Position numbers and translations under genes: made by a program. The notes beneath the pieces were generated by a model, which was not told the DNA's origin, ran no database searches, and saw only the letters and a list, made by a program, of their open reading frames with translations. A DNA stretch of 64,000 bases from Thelonectria olida. Lineage: Eukaryota; Ascomycota; Sordariomycetes; Hypocreales; Nectriaceae. Shown here piece by piece: positions 22,861-34,508 of the stretch. Every line of letters starts with the position of its first letter. Positions within the stretch are counted from its first letter, which is position 1. Location: contig JAGPYM010000004.1 in NCBI GenBank assembly GCA_020736575.1, positions 1,302,001 through 1,366,000 on the forward strand, read 5' to 3'.

Positions 22861-23806
22861 GCTGAAATCAGATGGGAGTCGTGGCTCAGAACCTAATCAG
22901 CGGTGATGGGCGAAGATGAAACGGGAGGTTGCGGTGGAATGACAAAGACGTCCTTCTGACGAGTTCTGTCTTCAAATCATGATGCGATACGAAGGCCAAG
23001 GAGTAAGGTGATGAGCATGTGAAAAAAAAAAAAAAAAAAAAAAAAAAAGGTCAATCAATGAACCAATGTGCTGATGTTCGAGTCTCGAGCTTTGTTCACA
23101 AGACGCAATCACCCAGGCAGCGGAAAGAAGTCGAAAAGAGAGAGGCCAGCTGATGAAAAAAGAGATAAAGAAGGTCATGTTGAAAAGAGAAAGGGAATAT
23201 TGCCTAACTTATCTGCTCGGTACCTTCCCGTCATCTTTGGGGCCTCTGTCGCAACACGCTCCAAGCGCCGCCATTGTCTGTTGATTTTGACATGTGATGA
23301 CCGCCAAAAAAAGATTTGTTGGGCCTGTGGAGACAATGCGATGGAGAGCTCCTGCATTCATCTCCATCTCAAAAGCTACAAGCGATAAGCCAGGCTCTGT
23401 CTTCCAATGAGCTCTTGACCAGTGGGGAAAGGTGGTAGCATCGCCCGTCCCAAAACCACTCCACCATCTCAATCATCCACAGCACTCCAGCACGTGCATT
23501 CAGGAACTTGACCATGATACCGTATTACGCAGGCACGATGATGAGGCACGACGAGGTCGCATCAGATGAAAATTAAATTCGTTGTACGCATTCCCCTCAC
23601 TCTGAAAAGCCGATTCCCCTACCCAAACGCCATGCACCAAAACCACCCCTTATGCAACCCGTTATCCCGACCTACGAAGTGCTTCGGTAGCTAACATCCG
23701 TCGCTCAGGTACCTTACGCAATTTGTCCTCTCGCTCGCCAACCCAAGAATCAATCTATGCAATCCATGTTCCTCCCTTTTCCCTTCACACAGTCCCCATT
23801 CATTCA
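22861..23806. other. Intergenic region with A27 tract
   Basis: 946 bp between the start of the unknown membrane protein gene (minus) and the 3' end of the INCENP gene (minus). No gene seen. The main feature is a 27-base poly-A run at 23022-23048. An imperfect palindrome built on CTACGAAG/CTTCGGTAG lies at 23672-23690. Confidence 0.5.
23022..23048. repeat. A27 homopolymer
   Basis: Twenty-seven consecutive A, therefore poly(dT) in the sense strand of the gene starting at 22860, about 160 bp upstream of its ATG. Long poly(dA:dT) tracts in fungal promoters exclude nucleosomes. A reverse-transcribed poly(A) origin is unlikely, since no mRNA-like sequence or target-site duplication is evident beside it. 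Confidence 0.8.
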
Positions 23807-26800
23807 TTACATCACATCTCTGCTTAGTTCATATGTCCATCCTCCATCTCGTCTCAGCTTGTCGCGAGCAGCCAAATCCTTTCGGATATCCTCCTCAGTG
23901 AGACGATCAAGTCCGCTCCAATTGGCGCTCGACGTTCGAGGGCGGAACTTGCGGGTTTTGTCCTTGTACTTGCTGAAGACCTCGTCCATGTTCAGAGGTG
24001 CTGGGGGACCGAAGATGGCCGCGGGGTCCATCAGTTCCTGCTGCATAAGAGCCCGGCGAAGATCAGGCGAGTCAGCCCAAGCAGCGACGATCCCACGGTT
24101 TGCATCGTCGTCATCATCATCGTCCTCATCGGAATGGATTTCAGGGAGCTCAATCGAGTCTCCGTTTTGGAACTGTGGCGATGACCGATGAACCGACTTG
24201 GCAACTGACTTCACAGCACTCATAGCACCGGGGCGTGCGGGAGTCTTGTACGATTGGCCGGTGGAAGCAGGGTTGGGCGCGAATGGGATTACTCCTTTCG
24301 AAATCTGTGCCATATCCAGGGGATGGGCTGCCTTCGCTTGGCCGGTATGTTGAGCAGTAACTGTAGCCTTGAACAAGTCACGCGTCGCACTTTGAGGAAC
24401 ATTGGCATAACCATTCTGGAAAATGGATTTTGCCGGCAGGTCCTGATTCAGAGTTAGCCCTCGGTCCGATCCGAGATACTCGGCGAAGAGGAGAGAAATT
24501 TACCTTCTTAAAACCACCCGATGGGCGGACGGGTGGGCCTTTGATGTTGGGCGGGTTGTCCATGTCCAGCTCATCAGCGAAATCATCACTTGTTCGACGG
24601 CGTTTTGCGTCCTTAGCTTGGTAATGAGGACCGCCGTACGAGGGAGCATGTCGGGCTGGGCCAAAATCGTTGCTGTCTTGGCCAATTGTGCGCTTGCCTC
24701 CAGCCTTGGAAGCGTTCGACAGCACGGTGTTCACGAGTCGTCCATCCTCCTGAGATTTGAAGATGCCAGAGTTCATGCGGGATGGGGGCCGAGCTGGTGG
24801 ACCATCATCTCGCTGAGAAGCGACAGATTTGTCATGTGAAAAGCTGTGGTCGACAGGACCATTGGGCTGCGTTCGAACCGCCGGTGGGGGAGCTCGAGTC
24901 TGCTTGGCCTTCTCGATAGCAGCTTGCCTTTGTGAACTCTTCTTGGTCTCAGCTTGCTCACGCTCTTTCTGCTTTTGTCGCTCCGCCTCTTGTCGACGTT
25001 GCTGATCCTGTGCCGCAGCCCTCTTTCGCTCAAAGTCAGCCTTTGCATCACGTCGTCGTTGTGCCTCTCGCTCATCCTGTTCCTTCTTCTTCGCAGCCAA
25101 GTCTAGCGCTTTGGGGCGGCCGACTGACGAAACGGAGCTCTTAAGGCTTTGAGCTGACGGCTTTGGTGCCAGAGTGGCTTTGCTAGCCTTGCTTCCAAGT
25201 TGCTGCTGTGATTGAGTGCTGGTGTCCTGGAAACTGGACGACATGGTGCTGCTGGCGGGGTGGAATTGGGAGTGTTGGGAGCCCGTGTTCACTCTGATCA
25301 CTGTGGGTGTCGGCTTGGCCTTTGCTTGTGTTTCCTTTCCTGGCTTCATTGGTCTCCTGATTTCCTTACCGCGAACGCTGTGGCCGGGGCCCACAGACCG
25401 AGTGACGGACGGCGGTGGGTTTGTAGCAGACGCGTCCATCATCTCAGTGTCTTGGTCAGCCGCCTTGTTTGATGGATGTTGAACCTTTACTTTGCGAGGG
25501 CTGGTTCTCGTAGGCTTCGGCGTCTCCTTGGGGGCAGCTGTCTCGTTCTCTTTCTTTGAGGCAACCTGCTTCTCCATCGCAGCAAGCTTTTCTTGCTCTT
25601 TGCTGAAAACTCGTACTTTTTCCCTTTCCTTTGCACGTTCTTTCTCAAGCTTGTCCATCTGTTCAGCTATGATCGCGGCATCCTTAATTTGACGACGTTT
25701 CTCCTCCTTCTCACGCTCAACTGAAGCTCGAGTACGTTTGGCGACGGGTCGCGAAGGGCTGGCCTGTCGTGCGGCTGTAGGGCTGTCCAGTTCCATGTGC
25801 TGGGTCTCAATGCTTCCCTTAGGATTACCAACTTGTAATGAAGGGTATGTGCCAAGGCGAGTTGTGGATGGGGACAAGATGGATGACTTTCCCTCAGCAC
25901 TGATGGCAGCACTGCTCGCAAGAAGATTCTTGGAACCCTTGAGAATTGACGACAACTTATTCTTGACTTGCTTCAGTGGGCTATCACGGAAGCTTCGAGA
26001 CGGTGATTTGGCGGGTGTCTTAGACACCTCTGCTGCAGCCATGGATGGGTTCGAGACAGAAATTGTCTTCTTCAATGGGCTGCCATCAACTTGCGCCGTT
26101 GACATTGTGGGGATCGCCGAAACAGACGCAGCTTTGCTATGCGCAAGGATGATAGGTCGCTGAGACTTGCTCAGTACCTTTTCCGGAGACTGACTCTCCA
26201 ACCCGTTCACAGCTTGGTCCGCATTAATACCCGCAGCTGAGGCCTTACCATGGATCCCCTCCATGACATCGGTGGAGTTGCTTTTGGAGAGAGGTGGTTG
26301 TTGGGGTAAGGCAGGCTCGGAGGGAGGAGGGTCAATCCAGTCGTCATCGTCATCCTCGGGGAACGCTCCGGGTGTTGTTGCGGTTGTCTCGGGCTTCTTC
26401 GGAGATGGGGACTTCAGTTCTTGTTCAGTCGGTTGAGTAGCAGGTAATGGTGGTTGGTGGGATGCAAGGCTGTGGAGCGATTTGGAGGTCCGACTGCCAT
26501 TTGGCTGCGACTTTCCAAGCATGTTGATGCGATCTTGTAGTGTCTGTGTGTATGTTCTGTTGTGATTCATGGCGATATCCTGCGTACCATGAGCGTCTTG
26601 TGTGGGGATGGAAGGGAAGTCGTCGACGTCCACATCCATGTCGTCGTCTCGGTCCTCGTCATCAGATGCATCTTGCTTCGCGAAATTGCCAAGACTCTTT
26701 CCTCCAGTGTGTCTGTTATAGTGGCTCATCCTGTGGTGATCGAGATGACTGGTTCTTGACGCTCTCGATTTGCCGGCAGTGAGGGGCTCTCTTGCAGGCA

Positions 26801-27825
26801 GTGAGGCAAAATTTAGACTGCTCTTCCTCACCACAGCCGGTCGAATCGGGCTCGAGCCGTCGATTGGAGACCGTGCGGCTATGGGAGACGCTTCCTCAGG
26901 TTGAGTCTCGATGGGTTCTTCTTCGGGTATCGTTTCAGGCTGCATCTTGGCTGGTGATGAGGGCAGTTCAGGAGTGTAGTGTGATACAGGGTCCGAGGTC
27001 AAAACTTCGGCCTCCTCAGCAGAGTGGTCGGTTTCCCGTTCGGGCGAAGTGCTTGCGATGTTTTGACCAGCGAAATCATGCGTCACCTGGTCGTCTGGTG
27101 TGTTTCGGAAGGTCTTGTCAGCAGATCCAAGGACAACAGTTCGGATTGGGCTCTTCTTAGGAGAAGATACGACTGGGGGCTTCAGTGCGCTCTGGTCATG
27201 GTGGGAATCGTCATCATTGTCGACGAGGTCGACATCTATTGGGCCGACATCTTGACTTCCATAATAACCAGAGTCCTGTGTTGCTGGTTGAGCCTGGCTT
27301 GGCTTGGGGGAAAACACGTCGCGGCGAGGAGAAGCAGCCTTCACGGGACTAGGCGATGCTGGAGGTAGTCGAGGGGATCCTGTCTTGCCAAGTTGTTGAG
27401 CAAACCGGTTGGCTGTACTGCTTGGTGTCGCGCCAAAAACATCGGAGAGAGGCTAGACTCATTAGCAATGACAACCAACAGGAGTCGGGTCATGAAGCCT
27501 ACCACGCGAGATTCGGGAAGCTGCGGCTTGCGCGCAGTGCGTGGAGTTTTCCCGCGAAGTTTTCCGGGTGTCTTGAATGTCTCGGCGATATTCCTGCGAA
27601 GCAAATCAGCTGCTGGATTCTCACAATCAAGAGAGAGCAAAACGCGTACACTTCGTTCTCGTTAAAGATTCCCGCCATATGCTCATTAAGCCAGTCGAAT
27701 TCGTTTTGAGCGGAGTAGGTGAACTCTTCGACCTCAGAATCGGTAATTTTGAGGGCCGAGGCACGCTCTTCGGCGACCCAAGCCGTCGAACCGACCTGAA
27801 GACGCGGTCCTCGCATAGCCGCCAT
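23807..27825 (-). CDS. SLI15: Inner centromere protein INCENP/Sli15, Aurora B-binding subunit
   Basis: Exons 27825-27650, 27593-27503, 27452-24504 and 24442-23807 give 1283 residues. INCENP is the scaffold of the chromosomal passenger complex: its N-terminus binds survivin/Bir1 and borealin, and its C-terminal IN-box activates Aurora B/Ipl1 at centromeres and the spindle midzone. The IN-box is clear at about 1170-1220, with LPEIHSDEDD followed by WADSPDLRRALMQQELMDP and IFGP. Two highly charged helical stretches, at about 667-725 and 875-945 (runs of E/K/R/Q), match the single-alpha-helix region of INCENP. Most of the rest is Ser/Pro-rich disorder with many SP/TP sites, as expected for a Cdk1 target. 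The start is the ATG at 27825 with A at -3 and G at +4; the open frame further upstream begins only with GTG. It is head to head with SMC2. Confidence 0.9.
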
Positions 27826-28257
27826 CGTGTCAAAGGATTGGGGGGAAGCGCGAAATCGGAGAAGGTGGTCGAAGTTGGCGATAGTGGTCACTTGTAGATC
27901 ACGAAGTCATCGGGGTCATACCGGGGTGCAATCTTCGTGCGCGGAGAACTTCAAAGCTCAGTAAAGTTGTTTGATGACATGGAGAGCTTAGGGGAAAGAT
28001 GGGTGGCTTTCATTCCAGCGACAATGTTTTGATTCTGTCCGAATCGGGCTAGCCCCAGGACCAAGTGGAACATGCCCTAGATTCGCGTTCACTTCACCCA
28101 CACTTGGTGGTGATGTCAGCCGGCACGTGCTGATAAGAAGCACTTATCGGCCAACGAACCCCCCATTTGTTTACTTTCGGTCGCGTCTCCTGAGCTGCTG
28201 CACAGCGACGACACACAGCATCAGCATTCAGGCCGTAGAGATTCGGCTCCCACCAAA
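27826..28257. promoter_or_regulatory. Shared divergent promoter of INCENP and SMC2
   Basis: 432 bp separate the two ATG codons. Visible motifs are CACGTG at 28124-28129, GATAAG at 28132-28137 facing CTTATC at 28143-28148, and TGTTTAC at 28168-28174, the reverse complement of the forkhead core GTAAACA. CGCG-containing motifs lie near 28084 and 28182. Forkhead factors drive G2/M genes in yeasts, and both genes flanking this DNA act in mitosis. Function here is inferred. Confidence 0.6.
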
Positions 28258-31200
28258 ATGAGGGTCATTGAGGTGATCATTGACGTAAGTGTATCTGTGA
28301 TTTGACCTCTTTTGGGGGTTACTCATCGTTTTCTAGGGCTTCAAGTCGTACGCCGTTCGTACAGTAATTTCAGGATGGTAAATAAACCCCAAAAGAGGGG
28401 TTGACATTGCGACTGACCGGATGCAGGGACGAGAGCTTCAACTCCATCACTGGCCTCAATGGCAGTGGTAAATCGAACATTCTCGATGCCATCTGCTTTG
28501 TTTTAGGCATTACTAACATGTCCACTGTTCGCGCACAAAACCTCCAGGTAACACACCTACTGACCAAGCTCGTAAAGCAACGGACTAACGATGGGTTGCA
28601 GGATTTGATTTACAAGCGCGGCCAAGCTGGCGTTACCAAAGCCAGCGTCACGATAGTTTTCGACAACAGAGATACCAAGAAATCACCTATCGGTTTCGAA
28701 GAATATGCCACAATCAGCGTAACTCGACAAATTGTCCTAGGAGGCACATCAAAGTATCTCATCAATGGACACCGAGCGCAACAACAAACGGTTCAGAACC
28801 TGTTCCAGTCAGTCCAGCTAAACATCAACAACCCGAATTTCCTCATCATGCAGGGCCGCATCACCAAGGTTCTAAACATGAAAGCGGTTGAGATTCTGGC
28901 CATGATTGAGGAAGCCGCAGGGACCAGAATGTTTGAGGACAGACGAGACAAAGCTCTGAAGACAATGGCCAAGAAGGAGACAAAGTTGGTAGAGCTTCGG
29001 GAACTACTCAAGGACGAGATTGAACCCAAACTTGAAAAGCTGCGGACTGAGAAGCGGGCATTCTTGGATTTCCAGCAGACCCAAAACGACCTCGAGCGCC
29101 TGACGAGACTTGTAGTCGCGTACAACTACCTCCATTATCAGGAAAAGCTAAAGCAGTCGGCTGCAGACCTCGAGGGGAAAAAGCAAAGACGACGCGACCT
29201 GGAAGAGTCTGCGGTGCGTTTACGGAGTGAGATTGCGAACCTCGAAGAAGACGTCAATAAGGTGCGATCTCAGCGAGACAAGGAATTGAGGAAGGGAGGC
29301 AAGGCCCAGGCTCTTGAGGAGGCCGCAAAGAAACATTCCAATGAATTGGTAAGACTGGCAACAGTGCTGGACTTGAAGAACACAAGTTTGGCTGAAGAGA
29401 AGGAAAGGAAGATGGCGGTTGAGAAGACAGTAGCCGAATTGGAGGCGACACTGGAAGAAAAAACTGCGGCGTTCGAAAACGCCAAGGCCAAGTACGATGC
29501 GGCAAAAGATGATCTCGAGCAGCAAAACAAGGACGCCGAGTCTAAGGAAGAGCTGCTTCAGACTCTACAAACTGGAGTCGCCTCCAAGGATGGTCAGGAA
29601 AACGGTTATCAGGGACAGCTCCAGGATGCGAAAGCTCGCGCAACTGCCGCTGCCACGGAACAAGAGCAAGCAAAGATCAAGATTTCACATCTAGAGAAAC
29701 GGATCAAGGAGGAAGAGCCCCGAGCAAAGAAGGCCAAGGAACAGAATGCTGGTCTCTTGCGTGAGCTGGACGGACTCAAGGTACAAGCTCAAAAGTTGCA
29801 AAAGGAGCTGAGCCGCCTTGGGTTTGAGCCAGGTCAAGAAGAGGAGCTGTACAAGCAGGAGTCCTCACTGCAGCAAACCGTTCGGAATCTCAGACAAGAG
29901 TCTGATAAGCTCAAGCGACAAGTTGCCAACATCGAGTTCAACTACGCTGATCCAGTCTCAAACTTCGACCGATCCAAGGTCAAGGGATTGGTTGCCCAGC
30001 TCTTCACATTGAATAAAGAACACACTCAAGCTGGAACTGCCTTGGAGATCTGTGCGGGAGGACGTCTTTACAATGTCGTTGTCGATACAGAGGTGACTGG
30101 TACCCAACTTCTCCAAAGAGGAAAGCTCAGAAAGCGAGTAACCATTATTCCTCTCAACAAGATCGCCGCCTTCAAAGCTTCGTCTCAATCCATTGCGACA
30201 GCGCAGAAGATTGCTCCTGGCAAAGTAGACCTGGCTCTCTCCCTCGTGGGATATGACGAAGAGGTCTCCGCCGCTATGGAGTACGTCTTCGGCAACACGC
30301 TCGTGTGCGCTGATGCGGAAACCGCCAAAAGGGTGACATTCGACCCCAACGTCCGAACGAGGAGCATCACCCTTGAGGGCGATGCCTATGACCCTTCAGG
30401 GACGCTCTCTGGAGGCAGTGCACCGAACTCGAGTGGTGTATTGGTGACTCTCCAGAAACTCAATATCCTCACCCGACAGCTGGGCGAGGCGGAGCATTCA
30501 CTCAGGGAGCTTCAATCCAGAATATCCAAGGAGAAGGCCAAGTTGGATCATGCTCGCCAAATCAAGCAAGATTTGGATCTGAAGAGCCACGAGATCAAGC
30601 TCGCTGAGGAGCAGATCGGCGGTAACTCCTCATCCTCCATCATCCAGGAGGTCGCGAATATGAAGTCTACAATCGCCGAGTTGAAGGAGAGCATCCCCGA
30701 AGCCAAGGAGCGCCAGGCCAAAGCATCAATAGACATCAAGAGAATTGAAAAGGACATGAAGGACTTTGACAACAACAAGGACGGCAAGCTGGTTGAGTTG
30801 CAGAAATCTCTGGATAAGCTCCGAGCAGGTCTCGGCAAGAATGCGGCAGCCGTCAAGTCGATTCAGAAACAATTGCAAGGCGCCCAGCTTGATGCTGAGC
30901 AAGCCGGTGTTGATTTGTCTGCTGCCCGTGAGCAGCTCCAGGAGGTCGATGTTGCAATCAAGGCGCAGCAGAAAGACATCGAAGATCTCATCAAGCAACA
31001 AGCCAAGCTTGCTGAGACGCACAATGACGTGCAGGCAGAGCTTGATGACGAGCGTGCAAAGCTTCACCTTTTCGACGATGAGCTGCGAGCTCTGGAGGAC
31101 GCTACCCGGTCCAAAAATGCACGAATTGCTGAGGAGGGCCTTGAAATGCAAAAGCTTGGCCATCTTGTCGACAAGTTCCACAAGGAGCAGCAAGGTGCGG

Positions 31201-32019
31201 CTAAGTCTGTAGCCAAACTAGAGGCAGATCACGACTGGATTCAGGACGAAAAGGACAAGTTTGGCCGCAGTGGTACGCCTTACAATTTCCAGGGCCAGAA
31301 CATTGGGGAGTGCCAGGCTACTCTTCATAATCTCACGGACCGCTTCCAGGGGATGAAGAAGAAGATCAACCCCAAGGTCATGAACATGATTGACAGCGTG
31401 GAGAAGAAGGAAGTATCACTCAAGCACATGATCAAGACTGTGATCCGCGACAAGCGCAAGATTGAGGAGACCATCGTTAGCCTTGACGACTACAAGAAGA
31501 AAGCTCTGCATGAGACATGGGAGAAAGTCAACGGTGACTTTGGCCAGATCTTCTCCACCCTGCTTCCCGGTGGCAGCTTTGCCAAGTTGGATCCTCCAGA
31601 AGGCAAGACGATCAGCGACGGTCTCGAAGTCAAGGTCTGTCTAGGTAAGGTCTGGAAACAGAGCTTGACTGAGTTGAGCGGTGGTCAAAGGTGAGGATTC
31701 CCTCGTTGTTCCCAATGTATTTTGATGAGCGAAAATATGCTAACCATCCTCTAGGTCCCTCGTCGCCTTGTCGCTCATTATGGCTCTACTCCAGTTCAAA
31801 CCTGCTCCCATGTACATTCTCGACGAAGTCGACGCCGCGCTTGATCTGTCACACACGCAAAACATTGGTCGCTTGATCAAGACGCGATTCAAGGGCTCGC
31901 AGTTCATCGTTGTCAGTCTGAAAGACGGCATGTTCCAGAACGCGAACCGCATCTTCAAGACGCGCTTCAGTGAGGGTACCAGTATGGTGCAGGCCTTAAC
32001 ACCTGCAGATATGAAGTAA
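28258..32019 (+). CDS. SMC2: Condensin ATPase subunit SMC2
   Basis: Exons 28258-28284, 28337-28377, 28427-28547, 28602-31690 and 31755-32019 give 1180 residues, the normal SMC2 length. With SMC4 and non-SMC subunits it forms condensin, the ATP-driven loop extruder that compacts mitotic chromosomes. The Walker A GLNGSGKS is at about 32-39, assembled from the third exon. Long coiled coils run from about 170 to 500 and 690 to 1030, separated by a hinge ([21 protein letters not shown] onward, with [11 protein letters not shown]). The ABC signature LSGGQR is at 1088-1093, and Walker B with the D-loop, [10 protein letters not shown], is at 1114-1123. SMC2-specific sequence is seen in [17 protein letters not shown]. 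The 54-nt intron 28548-28601 has a multiple-of-three length and no in-frame stop, so its retention would insert 18 residues in that conserved segment. The first two exons are only 27 and 41 nt. Confidence 0.96.
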
Positions 32020-32338
32020 TGTCCTGTCACGATGGCCTGTCACAGCCTCTCGTGTTGGGCATGTTTGTTTGTTTGTTTGTTTGTTTGTTTGTTTCTTTGT
32101 GTGTGGGCATGAGATATGAAGGAGCATATGGCGTGTCTTTCGTACCTCAAACATTGGTGGTATGGGGGTTGGGGCGTGGTATGGTGGTTTGACAATATAC
32201 CGATCGATGTGTCCATGAATAAGACGGATAAGGATGTTTGCTTGATATCAATAAACTGTTAATACACTTGTTTTTTCTCCGAAACCCCCTGCATACCAGT
32301 ACATGCAGCTCCTAGTTACATGTTTAGATGGCACTGGA
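32020..32338. other. Convergent 3' region of SMC2 and the MOSC gene
   Basis: 319 bp between two stop codons. It contains the (GTTT)8 microsatellite 44 bases after the SMC2 stop. An AATAAA at 32250-32255 could serve as SMC2 polyadenylation signal. Confidence 0.55.
32063..32094. repeat. (GTTT)8 microsatellite
   Basis: Eight perfect tandem copies of GTTT, followed by CTTTGTGTGTG. It lies in the probable 3' untranslated region of SMC2. Such a tract is likely to vary in copy number between strains. Confidence 0.9.
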
Positions 32339-34018
32339 CTACTGTCTGAGGTACAGATGTGATCCGTGTTTCAAGATGTCTATGCTCATGCCGACTTCGA
32401 TGTACGATATGGGCTCATTATGATTGGAGTCTGCCGCATGCGGAAACATGGGGCAGAGCTGCATACCCAGACAACCCGACTTTGGGGCTCCCTCATCAAC
32501 GTCGCGAAACTTCCTGAGCGCACGGTCCGGCTCGACCTTGTGCCGAATGCCCGTGTCAGGGTCAACGTTGGGCAATTTGCACCTGATAACCAAAATCAGT
32601 TTCCGTCGTCCTGTGTAACCATCTGATTCGGCGACTTCTATTCGATTTCGCGGGGCGGACAAATAAGGATCGTCTTGTTTGGTGGAACCCAACTTACCGA
32701 ACGGTTCGACAGGCAACGTCAAACTGGCATTCCTCCTTAGAAGACGGGTGTTTGAAGTTAATGACCTTCCAGGTTTCCTCCTCGTATTCTTCACTACCGG
32801 AGACTAAAACCAGAAAAGTCAGTCAAATATTTTGAGGCTAGGGTAGGGGAGCTGTGTTGGCGCACTAATAATGTTGGCTCGGAATCGACGTGCATCGAGC
32901 CCCTTAATGTTCTCGTCTTTGAGAAGCAGGGTATCGAGGTCTTGCATGCTGGTTAAGCTAAGCAGGTGGAGGGGATACTGGGATCAAACGTTAGAGTGGG
33001 AGGGTCCATTACGGAATCGTCAGGTAGGAAGACTTACACCATCGTGGAAGTCGACGACGGGTTGATATCCAAGGACTTCTTTCGGCTGGGCGCAGCGTAA
33101 TACCTCTCTCTGCCGAGATGGATCAATCCTAAATAAACTCAACCTGTGCTTGACACCAAGATATTGAGAAAGTTCGAGAGGGACCTCCCTTTCCATATTG
33201 AGAGCATATGGCACATCCTTCCAGATCTTAACATGGGCAAATGTATAGCCCTGTGCCTTGATTTCTTCATTAGAGGGGAACGCGACTGGCAACATGAACT
33301 CCTTCTCGGGGGTCGCATGGAAGCCACGGCTTATCTTTGCGGCAAGCCATTGGGTCAAGCCTCGCAAGCCACTGTCCATCCACGGGAACCTCACCACGAG
33401 GAAAGTGTCCTCTACCTTGCCCAACTGTCTGCTCGTCTTCGCAGCATCAGGAACCCATAGGTCGACACTAACATTGGCCAAAAGAGGCAATTGCCTTTGG
33501 GTCAAGAATTCCCAAACCGGCTTGCCGTCGGTGAGACCGCTTCCGGGAGCGGCAGCAGGAATGGGAGAGCGCAACTGGGCAAAGGTGAACAAGCGGTCAT
33601 GCTCAAGTCCCTTGCTCACAACGCGGCTCCGCGCAAGCTCAATGCCCTTGCATGACTTGATGGGATAGATGTACAGGCTCTGGACCTTTGCGGGCTGGCC
33701 GGGCTTGGGGCGATGGCCGGTAGACAACTGATCCCGGAGATTGGAGCGATTTGAGGACAAGCCGACAGGGGAGTGGGTCTGGCGAAGGGCATCGCTGCGC
33801 TCGACCGGGATGGGCGGGAAGAGGATGAAGACGGGGACAAAGAAGGCGACGAGAGTGGCGACGAGTAGCAGCAGAGCGATGGCGTCGAAGTGGTTGAGCG
33901 CCTCCAGCAGCTTCGTGGTCGTCACATCGCCGAGCCGCCCAACAAACGCTGTCGAAGAGTCAGGGCCCTGCACAGCGGCTGCAAGCTCTCCCTGCAGCCC
34001 AAAGCCAGATCGAGACAT
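32339..34018 (-). CDS. Membrane-anchored MOSC domain protein (mARC-like molybdenum enzyme)
   Basis: Exons 34018-33038, 32977-32866, 32803-32698 and 32582-32339 give 480 residues. A hydrophobic anchor lies at about 45-68 (ALLLLVATLVAFFVPVFIL). A linker rich in Ser/Pro follows, then the MOSC N-terminal beta-barrel from about 110 (VQSLYIYPIKSCKGIEL) and the MOSC domain to the end. Family knowledge: mARC proteins bind the molybdenum cofactor through a conserved cysteine and reduce N-hydroxylated compounds with cytochrome b5. The equivalent here is Cys401 in VRCKLPNVDPDTG, a codon run that is only in frame after removing the third intron. The ATG at 34018 is chosen because the frame upstream has only a TTG. 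The location of the anchor (outer mitochondrial or ER membrane) cannot be decided. Confidence 0.85.
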
Positions 34019-34490
34019 GACAGACAAGCTATTGGCGCAGACGTGGGATTACTTTGGGGGTGCTGGAAAAAAGGTCGTTGGTGGCGAATAAGCCGGAGGA
34101 TAACGGGATATCCAAGTGAGAAAAAAGAAAGCAAGAAATCAATATTATCTCTGTTGATCTCTGCTCACCATGGCATTTCTTGGTGGTTGAGATTTTGATG
34201 TTTGGTCTTTGGAATTCTGACAAAGGGAAGTTTTATTAAGCTTCCTTCACCAGGCAGGTACGAGTAATTACAAGTCGTCTCACCTTCCGCCGCGCCCTTC
34301 CAGGTACCTGTGGTTTGATAGGTCCACTTTCCCAAAAACCCGACCGCCTTGCCAGCTGCCTCCCACCCCGTTCCCCGTTCCTTCCCCAACGTCTGAGCGT
34401 GCAGGGCGTGGCGCACTGACCGTTTTAGAAGCGTGTGATATGTGGCTAGGGAGGTAAGGGAGAGAGGGAAGGAACGGGGAAGGGGAGGTT

Positions 34491-34508
34491 TTACGAAGTA
34501 CTTCGTAA
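34491..34508. repeat. 18-bp perfect palindrome
   Basis: TTACGAAGT is followed directly by its reverse complement ACTTCGTAA. It lies about 470 bp upstream of the MOSC gene start. It could be a dimeric factor site or a hairpin; the sequence alone does not decide. Confidence 0.85.

Noticed and set aside
27826..27891. Longer N-terminus for INCENP
   Set aside because: The upstream frame begins with GTG; the ATG at 27825 has a good context.
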